This document shows positions 13,148 to 15,225 of a stretch of DNA of 15,225 nucleotides, piece by piece. This DNA is from an uncultured Fibrobacter sp. GTDB taxonomy: Bacteria; Fibrobacterota; Fibrobacteria; Fibrobacterales; Fibrobacteraceae. Both the position numbers and the translations under genes were made by a program. The stretch lies in NCBI RefSeq assembly GCF_937877005.1, contig NZ_CALEFV010000194.1, positions 1 to 15,225 on the forward strand. The letters are read 5' to 3'. The notes under the pieces are model-generated. The model did no database searches. It saw only the letters and a list, made by a program, of their open reading frames with translations, and was not told the DNA's origin. Within the stretch, counting starts at the first letter, position 1; every line of letters begins with the position of its first letter.

Positions 13148-13160
13148 GACACAAGTATAG
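13148..13160 (-). promoter_or_regulatory. -10 region of the Omp85-type gene, predicted leaderless
   Basis: On the minus strand CTATACTTG (13160-13152) gives TATACT/TATACTTG, a close match to TAnnTTTG. The hexamer ends 7 bases before the ATG at 13147. Only TGTC lies between, so there is no ribosome binding site. The -35 region is weak. Confidence 0.55.
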
Positions 13161-13173
13161 AAAAGATTTTTGT

Positions 13174-13181
13174 TATCTTTG
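13174..13181 (+). promoter_or_regulatory. -10 element of ettA
   Basis: TATCTTTG, identical to the element of the aldolase promoter. The expected start near 13186 gives a leader of about 53 bases, consisting mostly of the heptad repeat. No TTG is found at the -33 position. It is only 13 bases from the -10 element of the divergent gene. Confidence 0.5.
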
Positions 13182-13188
13182 ATTAAAC

Positions 13189-13219
13189 TTCACATTTCAC
13201 ACTTCACACCTCACATTTC
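13189..13219 (+). repeat. 7-base tandem repeat in the ettA leader (TTCACAC type)
   Basis: Units TTCACAT, TTCACAC, TTCACAC, CTCACAT, then a partial TTC. The array lies between the ettA -10 element and its start codon. Related units in mostly inverted orientation follow the gene. Confidence 0.75.
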
Positions 13220-13238
13220 GAAGCGAAGCGAGCTAATT

Positions 13239-14933
13239 ATGGCCGAACAGAATAAAGCAGAAAAATTCGTTTTCTACATGTACAAGATGACCAAGTCCTA
13301 CCCGCCTAACAAGGAGGTGCTGAAGGATATTTCCCTCAGTTTCTACTACGGCGCAAAGATTGGCATCATCGGCCAGAATGGTGCCGGTAAGTCGACGCTG
13401 TTGCGCATCATGGCGGGCATCGACAAGGAATTCCAGGGCGAAGCCTGGATTGAACCGGGCCGCACTGCGGGCTACCTGCCGCAGGAACCGCAGCTGGACC
13501 CGAACCTCACCGTCAAGGAAAACGTGATGCAGGCCGTTGCCAAGAAGCAGGCCGTGCTGGACCGCTTCAACGAGATTTCCATGAAGTTCGCGGAACCCAT
13601 GGAAGATGACGAGATGAACAAGCTCCTTGACGAACAGGCAAAGCTTCAGGACATCATAGACGCGCAGGATTTGTGGAGCCTCGACCGCAATATTGAAATT
13701 GCGATGGACGCACTCCGCTGCCCGCCGGGCGACTGGCCGGTGACGAACCTTTCCGGCGGTGAAAAGCGCCGCGTGGCTCTCTGCCGCTTGCTCCTTGAAG
13801 AACCGGATTTACTGCTCTTGGACGAACCGACGAACCATCTGGACGCCGAAACGGTTGCCTGGCTCGAACGCCACCTCCGCGAATACAAGGGCTCCGTGAT
13901 TTTGGTGACCCATGACCGTTACTTCCTTGACAACGTAACGAACTGGATTCTGGAAATCGACCGCGGTCGCGGCATTCCTTGGGAAGGCAATTACGCCCAG
14001 TGGCTTGATCAGAAGCTCGAACGCCTCCGTGGCGAAGAGAAGGGCGAATCCGACAGGCAGAAGCGTTTGGCCCGCGAACAGGAATGGGTCAAGCAGAGCC
14101 CGAAGGCGCGTCAGGCCAAGAGCAAGGCCCGTCTCAAGGCTTATGAGGAACTCTTGGCCGAGGATTCCCGCGAGCAGATCAAGGTGGCGCAGATTCACAT
14201 TGCGAACGGCAAGCGCTTGGGCGATATCGTTATCCAGGCGGAACACTTGCAGAAGGCCTTTGGCGACAAGGTGCTGTTCGACGACTTGAACTTCAACCTG
14301 CCGCGCTCCGGCATCGTGGGCATTATCGGCCCGAACGGTGCAGGTAAGACAACGTTGTTCAAGATGATTATGGGCCAGGAAAAGCCCGATGGCGGTACGC
14401 TCAAGATTGGCGAGACCGTTGAAATCATCAGTATGGAACAGGGCCGCGACAGCCTCGATGACAGCAAGACCGTGTGGGAAGAAATCACCGGCGGGAACGA
14501 CGAGATTATGGTGGGTGACCGCAAGATGAACGGCCGCGCCTACTGCGGACTCTTCAACTTCACGGGAGCCGCCCAGCAGAAAAAGCTCACCACGCTTTCG
14601 GGCGGTGAACGCAACCGCGTGCTCATGGCGAAGAACCTGCAGAAGCCGGGCAACCTCTTGTTCCTCGACGAACCGACGAACGACTTGGACATCGAAACGT
14701 TGCAGGCTTTGGAACAGGCTATCCTCAAGTTCGCAGGCTGTGCCGTGATTATCTCCCATGACCGCTGGTTCCTGGACCGTATCGCCACGCACATCCTCGC
14801 TTACGAAGGCGATTCCAAGGTGGTGTGGTTCGAAGGCAACTGGAGCGAATACGAAGCCGATCGCCGCAAGCGTCTCGGCGAAGATGCCGACAACCCGAAG
14901 CCCATCAGGTACAAGACTCTTACGAGACAGTAG
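13239..14933 (+). CDS. ettA: Energy-dependent translational throttle EttA (ABC-F ATPase)
   Basis: 564 residues (E. coli EttA has 555). EttA binds the ribosomal E site and gates the first peptide bond according to ATP/ADP. Two ABC domains are complete. Domain 1 has Walker A GQNGAGKST (45-53), signature LSGGE (171-175) and Walker B LLLLDEPTNHLD (191-202). Domain 2 has GPNGAGKTT (364-372), LSGGE (453-457) and LLFLDEPTNDLD (483-494). The linker of about 245-320 is charged and helical, containing EQEWVKQSPKARQAKSKARL. GYLPQEPQLDPNLTV, ILEIDRGRGIPWEGNYAQWL and the end IRYKTLTRQ match EttA rather than other ABC-F groups. There are no transmembrane segments. ATG 13239 is chosen over an in-frame TTG at 13170, whose product would begin inside the promoter and translate the heptad repeat. 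Codon bias resembles the ribosomal genes. Confidence 0.95.
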   Translation: MAEQNKAEKFVFYMYKMTKSYPPNKEVLKDISLSFYYGAKIGIIGQNGAGKSTLLRIMAGIDKEFQGEAWIEPGRTAGYLPQEPQLDPNLTVKENVMQAVAKKQAVLDRFNEISMKFAEPMEDDEMNKLLDEQAKLQDIIDAQDLWSLDRNIEIAMDALRCPPGDWPVTNLSGGEKRRVALCRLLLEEPDLLLLDEPTNHLDAETVAWLERHLREYKGSVILVTHDRYFLDNVTNWILEIDRGRGIPWEGNYAQWLDQKLERLRGEEKGESDRQKRLAREQEWVKQSPKARQAKSKARLKAYEELLAEDSREQIKVAQIHIANGKRLGDIVIQAEHLQKAFGDKVLFDDLNFNLPRSGIVGIIGPNGAGKTTLFKMIMGQEKPDGGTLKIGETVEIISMEQGRDSLDDSKTVWEEITGGNDEIMVGDRKMNGRAYCGLFNFTGAAQQKKLTTLSGGERNRVLMAKNLQKPGNLLFLDEPTNDLDIETLQALEQAILKFAGCAVIISHDRWFLDRIATHILAYEGDSKVVWFEGNWSEYEADRRKRLGEDADNPKPIRYKTLTRQ

Positions 14934-14938
14934 TACAA

Positions 14939-14987
14939 TGTGTAATGTGTGGTGTGGAATGAGGAATTAGTCATTCACATTTCGCAT
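14939..14987. repeat. 7-base repeats after ettA, inverted then direct
   Basis: Heptads TGTGTAA, TGTGTGG, TGTGGAA, TGAGGAA (14939-14966) are the reverse-complement type of the upstream TTCACAC units. They are followed by TTCACAT, TTCGCAT (14974-14987) in the upstream orientation. TGTGGAATGA (14953-14962) can pair with TCATTCACA (14971-14979) with one bulged base. The array begins 5 bases after the ettA stop. Confidence 0.7.
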
Positions 14988-15016
14988 TGCGGTGCATGTC
15001 GATTTAATTGATGATG

Positions 15017-15045
15017 AAAAAAGCAGGATTTTATCCTGCTTTTTT
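15017..15045. terminator. Bidirectional terminator between ettA and the rightmost gene
   Basis: Six A, GCAGGAT (15023-15029), loop TTT, ATCCTGC (15033-15039), six T. The stem continues through the A/T runs, so it works for both the ettA transcript and the leftward gene. Confidence 0.92.
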
Positions 15046-15113
15046 CTAAGAGAATCGATGTCCGTATTGGGAAAAGGAAGGTTTTAGGAGGGGCAAAGCC
15101 TCTCCTTGTCATA

Positions 15114-15140
15114 GAACGATTCTCGCTAAGAGAATCGTTC
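15114..15140. repeat. Perfect 11-bp hairpin enclosing a stop codon
   Basis: GAACGATTCTC (15114-15124), loop GCTAA, GAGAATCGTTC (15130-15140). The loop contains the stop codon (minus strand TAG, 15128-15126) of the rightmost gene. CTAAGAGAATCG occurs again at 15046-15057, next to the terminator. A second, imperfect hairpin, GGAGGGGC-AAA-GCCTCTCC, lies at about 15087-15105. Confidence 0.75.
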
Positions 15141-15225
15141 GTACAGCGCATCGCGCTCCACTGGCACGAGCCCTTCGTTTGTAATCAAGGACTTCATGCG
15201 CTCGGGGCTCATGCCCACGGGAACC
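15126..15225 (-). CDS. C-terminal end of an unidentified protein, possibly a radical-SAM menaquinone-pathway enzyme
   Basis: The minus-strand frame from 15224 is open for 32 codons and ends in TAG (15128-15126). It reads ...GMSPERMKSLI... then ...GLVPVERDALYERF-Ser-stop. The codons (CGC, GAG, AAG, CTC) look coding. The ending 'PVERD-LY' recalls the C-terminus of radical-SAM futalosine-pathway enzymes (MqnE/MqnC), which often finish with 'P(V)(Q/E)RD(T)LY'. That match is from memory and only over a dozen residues, so the assignment is tentative. The rest of the gene lies to the right of the window. Confidence 0.6.
   Translation of the reverse strand, partial: VPVGMSPERMKSLITNEGLVPVERDALYERFS

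Noticed and set aside
13189..13219. Upstream heptads as coding N-terminus (SHFTPHIS...)
   Set aside because: A repeat with period 7 cannot hold one reading phase, and the related array after the gene is clearly non-coding.
13170..13238. TTG start adding 23 residues to EttA
   Set aside because: It begins inside the promoter and would translate the heptad repeat; the MAEQNK... start matches the family length better.

Overview
The window looks like a chromosomal piece of a Fibrobacter species (Fibrobacterota, FCB group), probably a fibre-degrading gut strain. This is inferred from several signs together. A secreted family 9 glycoside hydrolase runs off the left edge with the GWYDASGD-type active-site motif I associate with Fibrobacter enzymes. 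One envelope protein carries a long serine-run linker. Promoters match the TTG-N19-TAnnTTTG pattern known from the related Bacteroidota, and the ribosomal operon is rpsF-rpsR-rplI without ssb. I could not run a database search, so the genus is an inference.

Layout. 1-1487 (-): 5' part of a GH9 cellulase-type gene, easily overlooked because it is cut by the window edge. 1488-1864: divergent intergenic region with two promoters and ACGCA/TGCGT palindromes. 1865-2806 (+): DRE-TIM/HMGL-like aldolase with codon use resembling the ribosomal genes. 2807-3390: about 580 bp without a gene, packed with hairpins and dispersed repeat modules and closed by a terminator. 3403-4251 (+): predicted outer-membrane or periplasmic protein of unknown function. 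4272-5522 (+): strong promoter, structured leader, rpsF-rpsR-rplI and terminator. 5548-7751 (+): two overlapping paralogous envelope genes, the first with a Ser-rich linker. 7887-12065 (+): lipoprotein adaptor plus RND pump, with no outer-membrane channel gene beside them. 12068-13147 (-): Omp85/BamA-type beta-barrel, convergent with the pump gene. 13239-14933 (+): ettA, an ABC-F translation factor. 14934-15125: repeats and a bidirectional terminator. 15126-15225 (-): C-terminal 32 codons of another gene.

How it fits together. Housekeeping translation genes (rpsF-rpsR-rplI, ettA) alternate with envelope and secretion genes (GH9, the two envelope families, the RND pump, the Omp85 barrel). Two start-site styles are visible. 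The aldolase and rpsF have a full TTGAC(A/C)-17-TAnnTTTG promoter, a leader and a Shine-Dalgarno sequence. Four signal-peptide-bearing genes (GH9, the 3403 gene, the 5548 gene and the Omp85 barrel) have a -10 box ending only 7-9 bases before the start codon and no Shine-Dalgarno sequence, which predicts leaderless mRNAs. The other striking non-coding signals are the palindrome cluster at 2807-3390 and 7-base-period repeats in three intergenic positions, two of which bracket ettA in mostly opposite orientation. No complete new defence or mobile system is visible; the novelty here lies in the non-coding structure and in the unassigned envelope genes.
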